Below are positions 1 to 6,786 of a DNA stretch of 10,365 nt, piece by piece. The position numbers and the translations under genes are program-made. Every line of letters begins with the position of its first letter. Position 1 is the stretch's first letter. The notes beneath the pieces are model-generated. The model saw only the letters and a program-made list of their open reading frames with translations, was not told the origin of the DNA and made no database searches. This DNA comes from an uncultured Flavobacteriales bacterium. Lineage in GTDB: Bacteria; Bacteroidota; Bacteroidia; Flavobacteriales_D; Parvicellaceae. The stretch is from contig CALDTD010000323.1 of the NCBI GenBank assembly GCA_937924345.1, positions 1 to 10,365 on the forward strand, in the 5' to 3' direction.

Positions 1-478
1 GACGAACTTTTTTCCAAAGTACTGGAGAAAGTTCAAAACCTACTATTCTATCTAATATTCTTCTGGCTTGCTGCGCATTTACCAAGTCAATATCAATATC
101 TCTAGGAGATTCAATGGCTTTCTGTACAGCTGTTTTTGTAATCTCATTAAACGTTATACGTTTAATTTTATCGTCTTTTAAATTTAATGTCTCTTGTAAA
201 TGCCAAGAAATAGCTTCTCCCTCTCGATCCTCATCCGTTGCTAACCAAACAATTTTAGCTGCTTTAGATAACTTTTTCAATTCAGCTACAACTTTTTTCT
301 TGTCTTCAGAAACTTCGTAATTGGGGTTAAAATCATTTTCTATATCTATAGCTTCTCCTTTCTTTGCTAAATCTCTTACGTGTCCAAAACTAGAGCGAAC
401 TACAAAATCTTTTCCTAAATACCCTTCTATAGTCTTAGCTTTTGCTGGTGACTCAACTATTACAAGATTCTGTGCCAT
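1..478 (-). CDS. topA: DNA topoisomerase I, N-terminal part (runs off left edge)
   Basis: Type IA topoisomerase, which relaxes negatively supercoiled DNA by cutting one strand through a tyrosine phosphodiester. The minus strand reads MAQNLVIVESPAKAKTIEGY from the ATG at 478-476, the classic TopA N-terminus. The TOPRIM domain fills roughly residues 3-115: E9 in VESPAKAK is the acidic catalytic residue, and TDEDREGEAI (81-90, D82 and D84) is the metal-binding DxD motif followed by SWHL. After it come FNEIT and NAQQARRILDRIVGF, typical of domain IV entry. Only 159 codons are inside the window, so the catalytic tyrosine and any C-terminal zinc or basic repeats cannot be judged. It is transcribed away from the lipoprotein gene at 641, from a promoter candidate at 516-546. 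Identification is near certain; the gene is cut by the window edge, not broken. Confidence 0.97.
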   Translation of the reverse strand, partial: MAQNLVIVESPAKAKTIEGYLGKDFVVRSSFGHVRDLAKKGEAIDIENDFNPNYEVSEDKKKVVAELKKLSKAAKIVWLATDEDREGEAISWHLQETLNLKDDKIKRITFNEITKTAVQKAIESPRDIDIDLVNAQQARRILDRIVGFELSPVLWKKVR

Positions 479-515
479 AATTATATATTAAAATTGTCGT
501 CTTTATTTGACTTTG

Positions 516-546
516 CAAAGGAATAAAAATAAATTACATTGTTCAA
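516..546 (-). promoter_or_regulatory. Candidate Bacteroidota sigma-A promoter of topA
   Basis: Read on the minus strand, TTG (plus-strand caa at 544-546) is followed after 20 bases by TTCCTTTG (plus-strand 516-523). This fits the Bacteroidota consensus TTG-N~19-TAnnTTTG with one mismatch. The start codon lies 37 bases downstream of the -7 element. The -7 element overlaps a perfect 10-bp palindrome CTTTGCAAAG at 511-520. Assigned by consensus and position only. Confidence 0.55.
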
Positions 547-612
547 GTCTAATTTGAAAAAGTAAGTTCTGTATAAAAAAAAACACACAATTTAAACCGG
601 TACAATTATTGT

Positions 613-620
613 TATGTTTC
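613..620 (+). promoter_or_regulatory. Weak candidate -7 element for the lipoprotein gene
   Basis: TATGTTTC at 613-620 differs from TAnnTTTG only in the last base. The sequence 19 bases upstream is TTT (591-593) rather than TTG. If this is the -7 element, transcription starts near 626, downstream of the ATG at 614, which supports ATG 641 as the true start. Weak by sequence alone. Confidence 0.35.
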
Positions 621-640
621 GCAAAACAAAAAATATAATT

Positions 641-1069
641 ATGAAAAAAAAATTACTATCAATATCATTAATTGCAATGATAGGTTTAACAGCTATTTCT
701 ACACCGAGTTGTAAAAAGTATGAAGAAGGACCAGGTTTTACTTTAATGAGTAAAAAAGCAAGACTTGCTGGAAAATGGAAACCGTATAGATATGAATATA
801 CTGACGGAACTACAGAAACAGGAGAAGATGATTCTGAAATAGAATTTAAAAAAGATGGAACTTTAATCTTAACTTCTACGGATCCTTCTTTTTCATTTTC
901 TTTAAGTGGAACTTGGGAATTTTCGGATAACAAAGAAGACTTAATTCTTAAAGTTAATTTCTTTGGAGATGAAGATATCACTGAGTCTAAAATTATTTTA
1001 CTGAAAAATTCAGAGTTTGGAACTGAAGATGAAGATGGCAATAAAACATATTTCAAGTCTATTGACTAA
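641..1069 (+). CDS. Small lipocalin-like lipoprotein
   Basis: A 142-residue predicted lipoprotein of unknown specific role. From ATG 641 it has a short basic N-terminus (MKKK), a hydrophobic core and a type II signal peptide ending TPSC, with C24 the likely lipidated cysteine. After the cysteine, KKYEE places a lysine and two glutamates where Bacteroidota surface-export signals are found. The body carries the Bacteroidota lipocalin-like pattern: LAGKWKP near residue 43, an F-K-K-D-G-T turn, then SGTWEFSDNKEDLIL, all compatible with a small antiparallel barrel. An in-frame ATG at 614 would add nine residues ahead of the signal peptide and lies within the likely promoter, so I prefer 641. The gene is monocistronic, divergent from topA and ended by the hairpin at 1090-1127. 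The lipoprotein call is strong. The lipocalin-like family call is moderate, and any ligand is unknown. Confidence 0.83.
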   Translation: MKKKLLSISLIAMIGLTAISTPSCKKYEEGPGFTLMSKKARLAGKWKPYRYEYTDGTTETGEDDSEIEFKKDGTLILTSTDPSFSFSLSGTWEFSDNKEDLILKVNFFGDEDITESKIILLKNSEFGTEDEDGNKTYFKSID

Positions 1070-1089
1070 TTTAATATCTTTGAGTCAAT

Positions 1090-1127
1090 AAAAAAGCCAA
1101 TTAAGAATGTTCTTAATTGGCTTTTTT
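1090..1127 (+). terminator. Intrinsic terminator after the lipoprotein gene
   Basis: A perfect 18-bp inverted repeat: left arm 1090-1107 (AAAAAAGCCAATTAAGAA), 2-nt gap, right arm 1110-1127 ending in six T. It lies 21 bases after the lipoprotein stop codon. It separates that gene from the miaB promoter at 1141-1170, so miaB should not depend on read-through. The outer stem AAAAGCCAAT/ATTGGCTTTT recurs in the terminator after secG. Confidence 0.93.
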
Positions 1128-1139
1128 ATTAAATGTCAT

Positions 1140-1170
1140 TTTGTCAGCATACTAAGATTAAGTACCTTTG
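1140..1170 (+). promoter_or_regulatory. Promoter of the miaB-secG operon
   Basis: TTTG at 1140-1143, a 19-base spacer, then TACCTTTG at 1163-1170: an exact match to the Bacteroidota housekeeping promoter. The predicted transcription start is around 1176, about 20 bases before the miaB ATG. No other promoter of similar quality was seen in the very short gaps of the operon, so it probably drives all five genes. Confidence 0.8.
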
Positions 1171-1195
1171 CTAATACGACCATATACATCAATAA

Positions 1196-2614
1196 ATGAG
1201 TAAAGAAATAAACGAAATGCTTCAGGGAACAGCTACTATAGTTGCCCCATCCAACAAACCTAATACCAAAAAACTTTTTTTAGAAAGTTATGGTTGTGCT
1301 ATGAATTTCTCGGATAGTGAAGTTGTGGCTTCTATTCTAAAAAAAGAAGGATATACAACTACGAGAGATTTTGAAGAAGCTGATGTAATTTTAGTCAATA
1401 CTTGTTCTATTAGAGATAAAGCCGAACAGACTGTTCGACAACGCTTACACATTTTTAAAAAACAGAAAAAAAATAAGCCAGGGCTTATAATCGGTGTATT
1501 AGGCTGCATGGCCGAGCGATTAAAAGATACTTTATTAGAACAAGAAAAATTAGTTGATTTAGTTGTTGGCCCTGATGCATACAGAGATTTACCTAACTTA
1601 TTAGAAAATGTTGAAGGTGGTCAAAGAGCAGTAAACGTACTTCTATCTAGAGAAGAAACCTATGCAGACATTAGCCCTGTTCGCCTTTCTCAAAATGGAG
1701 TTACCGCTTTTATATCTATCACTAGGGGATGTGATAATATGTGTTCTTTTTGTGTTGTACCCTTTACTAGAGGTAGGGAACGAAGCAGAAACCCTTTATA
1801 TATAGTTGCTGAAGCAAGAGAACTTGTTGAAAATGGATATAAAGAAGTTACATTATTGGGTCAAAACGTAGATAGCTACCGTTGGAACAACTCTAAAAAA
1901 GGGGAAATTGAAAACCCAGAAATTCCTACCACTTCTTTTGCAGAACTATTGGAAATGGTTGCTAAAGTTTCTCCAGAATTAAGAGTTCGTTTTTCCACTT
2001 CTCACCCAAAAGACATGACTGACGAAGTTTTATATATGATGGCGAAATATAAAAACATTTGCGATTACATACATCTACCAATACAGTCTGGGAGTAATGC
2101 AATGCTAAAGAAAATGAATCGTAACCATACTGTAGAATGGTACCTAGAACGTATTGCTCGAATTCAAGAAATTATTCCTAATTGCGGAATCTCAACTGAT
2201 ATAATTGCCGGTTTTTGCGATGAAACAGAAGAAGACCATTTAGACACCATGCGCCTTTTTGAGCAAGTAAAATTTAACCTTGCTTATATGTATTATTACT
2301 CTGAACGACCAAAGACTTTGGCAGAAAGAAAATTTGAAGACAATATACCTTTAGACATTAAAAAGAAACGCCTAAGCGAAATTGTTGCAATTCATAGACA
2401 AAACGCTTTAGAACAAAATCAAAAAACAATTGGTAAAACTTACGAAGTACTTGTAGAGGGAGAACCAAAGAAAAATAAAGATCAATACAGCGGTAGAACC
2501 TCTGAAAACTTTTATGCTGTATTTCCAAAAGAAGGTTTAACAAAAGGGACCTACATAAATGTTAAAATTGTAGATTGTTCATCAGCGACATTAATTGCAG
2601 AGGTAATCCAATAA
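1196..2614 (+). CDS. miaB: tRNA-2-methylthio-N6-dimethylallyladenosine synthase MiaB
   Basis: A radical SAM methylthiotransferase that converts i6A37 to ms2i6A37 in tRNAs reading UNN codons, acting in the cytoplasm. At 472 residues it has the usual family length. The N-terminal UPF0004 domain shows the three cysteines for the auxiliary [4Fe-4S] cluster: C34 in ESYGCAMN, C70 in [10 protein letters not shown] and C104 in GCMAER. The radical SAM domain has CDNMCSFC (C179, C183, C186) followed by [12 protein letters not shown]. The [16 protein letters not shown] and ISTDIIAGF motifs follow. A C-terminal TRAM domain lies at about residues 405-470. The [10 protein letters not shown] and [12 protein letters not shown] signatures fit MiaB rather than RimO or MtaB. 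It is the first gene of the operon, preceded by an A-rich leader without a Shine-Dalgarno site, and its stop is 10 bases before the sigma-54 activator. Confidence 0.97.
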   Translation: MSKEINEMLQGTATIVAPSNKPNTKKLFLESYGCAMNFSDSEVVASILKKEGYTTTRDFEEADVILVNTCSIRDKAEQTVRQRLHIFKKQKKNKPGLIIGVLGCMAERLKDTLLEQEKLVDLVVGPDAYRDLPNLLENVEGGQRAVNVLLSREETYADISPVRLSQNGVTAFISITRGCDNMCSFCVVPFTRGRERSRNPLYIVAEARELVENGYKEVTLLGQNVDSYRWNNSKKGEIENPEIPTTSFAELLEMVAKVSPELRVRFSTSHPKDMTDEVLYMMAKYKNICDYIHLPIQSGSNAMLKKMNRNHTVEWYLERIARIQEIIPNCGISTDIIAGFCDETEEDHLDTMRLFEQVKFNLAYMYYYSERPKTLAERKFEDNIPLDIKKKRLSEIVAIHRQNALEQNQKTIGKTYEVLVEGEPKKNKDQYSGRTSENFYAVFPKEGLTKGTYINVKIVDCSSATLIAEVIQ

Positions 2615-2624
2615 AACGTAAACC

Positions 2625-3875
2625 ATGAATGTATCTATACAACAAGTAAAACAGCGTTTTGGAATAATTGGAAACACAGCGGGATTAAACAGAGCCTTAG
2701 ATGTAGCATTACAAGTTGCACCAACTGATATTTCTGTTTTAATAACCGGAGAAAGCGGAGTAGGAAAAGAAATAATTCCTCAAATTATTCATCAATATAG
2801 TGCTAGAAAGCACAACGAGTATATAGCTGTAAACTGCGGAGCAATACCTGAAGGAACAATAGACTCTGAACTTTTCGGACACGAAAAAGGTGCTTTTACT
2901 GGTGCTCAAGGTAGTAGAAAAGGATATTTTGAAGTTGCAAATGGAGGTACTATTTTTTTGGATGAAACTGGAGAGCTACCCTTACAAACACAAGTAAGAT
3001 TATTAAGGGTTTTAGAAACCGGAGAGTTTATTAAAGTAGGATCTTCTAAAGTAATTAAAACCGATGTAAGAATAATTGCTGCAACTAATGAAAACTTAGG
3101 TTTAGCAATAAAAAACAATAAATTTAGAGAAGATTTATTTTATCGTTTAAGTACAGTTCCTATTACTTTACCTCCACTAAGAGAGAGAAAAGAAGATATT
3201 CATTTATTGTTTAGGAAGTTTGCTTCTACATTTGCTGATAAGTATAGAATGCCCACTATTCGGCTAACTGAGGATGCTATTCCTATTTTAAATGGATATA
3301 GATGGCCAGGGAATATTAGACAATTAAGAAATTTAAGTGAGCAAATATCGGTAATAGAAAAAGAGCGATTGATAACTCCACAACTATTATTAAAATACTT
3401 ACCAAAAGACAGTGATCAAAATCTACCAAGTTTAATCAATTCTAATTTTAGTGGAAGAGAAAATATTGAAAGTTTAGACAAAGACTTAATTCTAAAAATA
3501 ATTGTTGATCTTAAAAAAGAATTAGCAGATACTAAAAAAGCTGTAGCTCAGTTAATAAAAGAAAACGGTAATTACGAGAACCATTCTGACGAGAGTTTAT
3601 TACCAGGTTATATTGGGGATGGAAATTCAAGCACTCCCTCTATAACCTACCCTATATCTATAGATAGAAATGGATATTACAATGATGATTTTCAAGAACC
3701 AATAGAAGAACACGAAGAAGTAGAGGAATCCCTTTCGTTAGAAACTAGAGAAAAAGAACTAATTATAAAAGCATTGGCAAAACATAAAGGAAAACGAAAA
3801 CATGCTGCTAAAGAATTGGGGATTTCTGAGCGAACACTCTATCGTAAAATAAAAGAATACGAGATTACAAAATGA
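2625..3875 (+). CDS. Sigma-54-dependent transcriptional activator, no receiver domain
   Basis: An NtrC-type enhancer-binding protein of 416 residues. The AAA+ domain begins almost at the N-terminus. It has Walker A GESGVGKE (42-49), the sigma-54 contact loop GAFTGA (89-94), Walker B TIFLDE (109-114), the sensor I region AATN (152-155), arginines in FREDLFYRL (167-175) and sensor II GYRWPGNIRQLRNL (224-237). All motifs needed for ATP hydrolysis and RpoN contact are present. There is no CheY-like, GAF or PAS domain ahead of them, so control by phosphorylation is not evident. A linker of over 120 residues, acidic towards its end (EPIEEHEEVEES), precedes a Fis-type helix-turn-helix at about 385-414 (HAAKELGISERTLYRKIKEY). 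The gene lies between miaB and lptE and overlaps lptE by 4 bases (ATGA), so it is very probably cotranscribed with envelope genes. Its target promoters are unknown. Confidence 0.93.
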   Translation: MNVSIQQVKQRFGIIGNTAGLNRALDVALQVAPTDISVLITGESGVGKEIIPQIIHQYSARKHNEYIAVNCGAIPEGTIDSELFGHEKGAFTGAQGSRKGYFEVANGGTIFLDETGELPLQTQVRLLRVLETGEFIKVGSSKVIKTDVRIIAATNENLGLAIKNNKFREDLFYRLSTVPITLPPLRERKEDIHLLFRKFASTFADKYRMPTIRLTEDAIPILNGYRWPGNIRQLRNLSEQISVIEKERLITPQLLLKYLPKDSDQNLPSLINSNFSGRENIESLDKDLILKIIVDLKKELADTKKAVAQLIKENGNYENHSDESLLPGYIGDGNSSTPSITYPISIDRNGYYNDDFQEPIEEHEEVEESLSLETREKELIIKALAKHKGKRKHAAKELGISERTLYRKIKEYEITK

Positions 3876-4402
3876 GAAAATTAGTCTACATCTTTTTTTT
3901 GCTAATAGCAATATTAACGCAATGTGCGCTTCCACAATTCTCGTTTAAAGCAGGAGGAAAAGGAGGAAGTGAAATACCTGGCAAGACCATACAAATTGGG
4001 TATTTTGAAAATCGTTCTGCTTTAGCTAGTGCTAATACTAGTAATGCATTTACCGAAAGTTTAAAAGACCTTATGCAATCTCAAACCAAACTTTCGTTAG
4101 TTACTGAAAAAGGAGATTGGGAAATTTCAGGAGACATTGTCGACTATAAGGTTAATCCTATTGGGATTCAAGCTAACTCCGAAGTTGCACTACAAAACAG
4201 ATTTACAATGGCTGTGAATGCAACTTGCATTTATAAAGAAAATGAGACAGATAGTGTAATTTTTGAAAATGAGCGCTTTGTTTTTTTCTCGGACTTTGAT
4301 AGTTCACTAGACTTCACTGCACAAGAAGAAACTTTACAAGAGGAGGTTATAGAACAGTTAACACAAGCAATTTTTGATAAAGCATTTGGAGGAGATTGGT
4401 AA
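3872..4402 (+). CDS. lptE: LPS-assembly lipoprotein LptE (Bacteroidota type)
   Basis: Predicted outer-membrane lipoprotein that plugs the LptD barrel and assists insertion of lipopolysaccharide into the outer leaflet. The 176-residue protein starts with a lipoprotein signal peptide (MRKLVYIFFLLIAILTQC, lipidated C18; a glutamine at -1 is slightly unusual). The body matches the Bacteroidota LptE pattern: IQIGYFENRSAL, FTESLKDLMQSQTKLSLV, then a G-D-W-E-I-S-G-D-I-V-D-Y strand, IQANSEVALQNRFTMAV, and a C-terminal helix (EEVIEQLTQAIFDKAF). The start overlaps the previous stop as ATGA, indicating translational coupling. No lptD is visible in the window. The call rests on overall pattern and operon position, because this family diverges strongly from the E. 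coli protein. Confidence 0.85.
   Translation: MRKLVYIFFLLIAILTQCALPQFSFKAGGKGGSEIPGKTIQIGYFENRSALASANTSNAFTESLKDLMQSQTKLSLVTEKGDWEISGDIVDYKVNPIGIQANSEVALQNRFTMAVNATCIYKENETDSVIFENERFVFFSDFDSSLDFTAQEETLQEEVIEQLTQAIFDKAFGGDW
4388..4394 (+). promoter_or_regulatory. Strong Shine-Dalgarno site deciding the TPR-protein start
   Basis: GGAGGAG ends nine bases before ATG 4404, inside the 3' end of lptE. Most other genes in this window have AT-rich leaders without purine-rich sites, so this one stands out. It argues for start 4404 over the in-frame ATG at 4374. Confidence 0.6.
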
Positions 4403-4403
4403 A

Positions 4404-5387
4404 ATGAATTTTGACACTACAAATATCACCCATTACCTTAAAGATGATTTAGCACTAAAAAAAGCTAATTCAAGTGACTTGGAAACGCTAGTTGCTAAAT
4501 ACCCTTTCTGTGGCTTTTTGCAACTTTTATATTGTAAATATTTACAGTTAAATAATGATATAAAATTAGAACAACAAATAGAACGATGCGCTTTAATTGT
4601 AAATGACCGTAAGAAAATGTATACGGTATTATTTCAAGAAAAATTACATGAACAAATAAAAGAGCAAGAACAAAACTTTGAACAATCGAAGAAAGTTATC
4701 TCTAATATTACAGAAGAAATAAATAGTGAAAATTCTAAACCTAAAGATAATGTTGAATTAATTGACATTAAGAAAGAAGAAAACAAAAGCTCTTCAACGA
4801 CAAAAAAGACCGAAGATGATTATAGCACTAAGGTAACAGAAAAAGACAAATCGATTGAAACTGATAAAAAAGTAGTTGATCAAAAAGAGTCCGTAAAGAA
4901 AAATAAACTTCAAGAATTAGAAGAAAATATACTACAAGAAGCGATTCGTTCGAGTATTCAAATAGACATTAACGATTACATTAAAAAAGATAAAATTGAC
5001 TCTTTAGACAAAAAAGAAGTTATAAGCCTTGAACCTGATATTTCTTTACACAAAAAAGAAATACCTAACGAACCACGTGCTTTTATAAGTTGGTTTGACA
5101 ACTCAGACACAAATAAGTCTAACAAGAAAAACTCAAATACTAACACTAAAAGAGCTACACCAGAGAAACCAGAAGAAATCTCACCAAACGAAATGGCAAA
5201 ACTTAGCTTAGTGTCTAATACAAAGTTTGTTACTGAAACCTTAGCTACTATATATGCAAAGCAAGGGCAAATAAATAAGGCTATTGAAATTTATGAGCAG
5301 TTGAGTTTGAAAAATCCAGAAAAAAAGACTTTCTTTGCAAGCCGAGTAAGATTCTTAAAAGAGAAACAAAAATATAATACTAAATAA
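4404..5387 (+). CDS. Low-complexity protein with a C-terminal TPR, between lptE and secG
   Basis: A 327-residue protein of unknown function. I chose ATG 4404 (MNFDTTNITHYL): it follows the lptE stop by one base and has a rare good Shine-Dalgarno stretch, GGAGGAG at 4388-4394. An upstream in-frame ATG at 4374 would only add residues overlapping lptE. The N-terminal ~90 residues are helical (LETLVAKYPFCGFLQLLYCKYLQ), resembling a degenerate TPR-like module. Residues about 90-215 are rich in K, E, D and S, probably disordered or coiled coil. A conserved-looking PNEPRAFISWF motif sits at 221-231. One TPR-like repeat lies at about 273-305 (TLATIYAKQGQINKAIEIYE plus flanks). There is no signal peptide or membrane segment, so it is probably cytoplasmic. 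Its tight placement upstream of secG suggests a scaffold role near the envelope, but this is inference. Confidence 0.85.
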   Translation: MNFDTTNITHYLKDDLALKKANSSDLETLVAKYPFCGFLQLLYCKYLQLNNDIKLEQQIERCALIVNDRKKMYTVLFQEKLHEQIKEQEQNFEQSKKVISNITEEINSENSKPKDNVELIDIKKEENKSSSTTKKTEDDYSTKVTEKDKSIETDKKVVDQKESVKKNKLQELEENILQEAIRSSIQIDINDYIKKDKIDSLDKKEVISLEPDISLHKKEIPNEPRAFISWFDNSDTNKSNKKNSNTNTKRATPEKPEEISPNEMAKLSLVSNTKFVTETLATIYAKQGQINKAIEIYEQLSLKNPEKKTFFASRVRFLKEKQKYNTK

Positions 5388-5388
5388 C

Positions 5389-5709
5389 ATGAACGTTTTA
5401 ATCGCAATTATTTTAATATTAGCCAGTATTGTACTTATAGCAGTAGTAATGGTACAAAATTCAAAAGGAGGAGGTCTAGACCAAAGTTTTGGAGTTACAA
5501 ACCAGTTAGGCGGAGCTGCTCAATCTACTGAAACTATAGAAAAAGTAACTTGGTATTTGGCAGGAGGTATTGCTGCATTATGTTTAATTTCTGTAATGTT
5601 CTTAAGTAATAGAGGCGTTAACAATGTTAATACTAAAACAGGAATAGAAAGTGGTGCAGCTAATACAGAAATGCCAGTTAATGTACCTGCTCCTGCTGTA
5701 AAACCTTAA
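5389..5709 (+). CDS. secG: Preprotein translocase subunit SecG
   Basis: Small inner-membrane subunit of the SecYEG channel that assists SecA-driven protein export. The 106-residue product has two membrane segments (about 2-22 and 54-73). Between them is the diagnostic cytoplasmic loop VQNSKGGGLDQSFG, followed by NQLGGAAQSTETIEKVTWYLAGG. A Pro/Ala-rich hydrophilic tail (MPVNVPAPAVKP) follows the second segment. The start lies one base after the stop of the TPR gene. It is the last gene of the operon, with the terminator at 5731-5757 immediately downstream. From general recollection, flavobacterial secG is often followed by groES-groEL; here it is not. Confidence 0.95.
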   Translation: MNVLIAIILILASIVLIAVVMVQNSKGGGLDQSFGVTNQLGGAAQSTETIEKVTWYLAGGIAALCLISVMFLSNRGVNNVNTKTGIESGAANTEMPVNVPAPAVKP

Positions 5710-5730
5710 AGAAAACAATAATATTATTTC

Positions 5731-5757
5731 AAAAGCCAATCCTTACGATTGGCTTTT
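5731..5757 (+). terminator. Intrinsic terminator of the miaB-secG operon
   Basis: An 11-bp perfect stem: AAAAGCCAATC at 5731-5741, 5-nt loop, GATTGGCTTTT at 5747-5757, continuing to T at 5760. It starts 21 bases after the secG stop. Its AAAAGCCAAT/ATTGGCTTTT core is the same as in the terminator at 1090-1127. Confidence 0.92.
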
Positions 5758-5791
5758 TTTGACTCTATTAATTTTAAGCAAAAAAAAACAC

Positions 5792-5822
5792 TTGAAAGTC
5801 TAATATTTTAATAATATATTTG
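5792..5822 (+). promoter_or_regulatory. Promoter of the beta-barrel gene
   Basis: TTG at 5792-5794, a 20-base spacer, then TATATTTG at 5815-5822: a full match to the Bacteroidota consensus. The predicted transcription start is near 5828, leaving a leader of about 18 bases before the GTG start at 5846. It lies directly after the operon terminator, so the gene has its own transcription unit. Confidence 0.75.
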
Positions 5823-5845
5823 TTTATAAATCGTATTCTTAATAA

Positions 5846-6781
5846 GTGAAAATCATTCTTTTATATCTTCTGCTTATTGTTACTTTACAATCAACGTTAG
5901 GTCAAGGTTTTTATAATAGAAATGCTTGGAAGAATAAAAGAGTAGAGTTAACAGGTGGTCTTGGAGCTTCAAATTTTTTAGGAGAGTTAGGAGGTCGAGA
6001 TAGAATAGGATCAAAATTTCTCTGGGATTTAGAATTTGTGAAAACACGATATGTTGCACAATTTACATATCAATATTATATTGCTGAAAAAATAGCAATT
6101 CGTCCTAGTTTCCACTTCGCAAGGGTATCAGGAGACGACAAACTTACCCAAGAACGATTTAGAAATCATAGAAATCTAAATTTCACTTCTAACCTCTACG
6201 AATTAAGTTTTACTGGGGAATATCAATTTGTTAAAGAAAAGATTGGGAACATTTACGGTATTAAAACTTCTACTGGAAAAAAATTGGGGTTAAAAAGTAT
6301 GGCAGTTGGAACTTTTGTTTCTGCGGGAGTAGGCTTAGTCTTTTTCAACCCTAAAAGTATTGGCCCAAATGGAGCTAAAGTAGCACTTAGAAACTTAGGT
6401 ACTGAAGGCCAAGGACTATCCGGAGGAGGAAAAATGTATAAAAGATATACTATAGCAGTTCCATTAGGAGTTGGTTTCAGAAAATCGCTTAATCGGACTT
6501 CAGGTATCAAAGTTGAATTTAACTATCGTTTCACTTTCTCAGACTACATCGATGATGTAAGTACAAATTATTACGACAATTCTTTGTTACAAAATGCAAG
6601 AGGAGATGTGGCTGCCTTTGTAGCTGACCCTTCACCAAAAGACGATGATTTGAATAACACAGGTGCTGGACTTCAAAGAGGAGACCCTACTGATAGAGAC
6701 AATTATTTATTCCTAACTTTCTCTTATTACAAAAAGATATCTAAAAAAGCAAGCCGTTCTAAATACGGAAGAAAAAGATAA
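5846..6781 (+). CDS. Outer-membrane beta-barrel protein, DUF6089-like
   Basis: A predicted outer-membrane barrel of 311 residues with no known specific function. It starts at a GTG codon and has a Sec signal peptide (MKIILLYLLLIVTLQSTLG) with likely cleavage before Q20. The mature N-terminus reads RVELTGGLGASNFLGELGG, a signature of the Bacteroidota DUF6089 family. After it come alternating amphipathic strands (for example VAQFTYQYYIAEKIAIRPSF, YELSFTGEYQFV, AVPLGVGFRKSL, GIKVEFNYRFTFSDYIDDVS). Loop regions are polar: about 253-280 is rich in D, N and G. The last strand FLTFSYYKKI is followed by a basic tail (KKASRSKYGRKR), unusual because many barrels end in an aromatic residue. It ends five bases before the convergent nuclease gene, with no hairpin between. 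The barrel call is strong; the DUF6089 assignment is from memory of the motif. Confidence 0.85.
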   Translation: MKIILLYLLLIVTLQSTLGQGFYNRNAWKNKRVELTGGLGASNFLGELGGRDRIGSKFLWDLEFVKTRYVAQFTYQYYIAEKIAIRPSFHFARVSGDDKLTQERFRNHRNLNFTSNLYELSFTGEYQFVKEKIGNIYGIKTSTGKKLGLKSMAVGTFVSAGVGLVFFNPKSIGPNGAKVALRNLGTEGQGLSGGGKMYKRYTIAVPLGVGFRKSLNRTSGIKVEFNYRFTFSDYIDDVSTNYYDNSLLQNARGDVAAFVADPSPKDDDLNNTGAGLQRGDPTDRDNYLFLTFSYYKKISKKASRSKYGRKR

Positions 6782-6786
6782 TCTAT

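Noticed and set aside
114..320. Plus-strand open frame of 68 codons
   Set aside because: It is antisense to the certain topA reading frame and its product has no recognisable features.
614..640. Upstream in-frame ATG for the lipoprotein
   Set aside because: It would place nine extra residues before a well-formed signal peptide and overlaps the likely -7 element.
592..1056. Minus-strand open frame of 154 codons opposite the lipoprotein gene
   Set aside because: The plus strand has a signal peptide, lipobox and a correctly placed terminator. The minus product is serine-rich and low in information, typical of a shadow frame.
5717..5728. Perfect palindrome AATAATATTATT after secG
   Set aside because: It consists only of A and T in AT-rich DNA next to a real terminator, so it is expected by chance and adds nothing.
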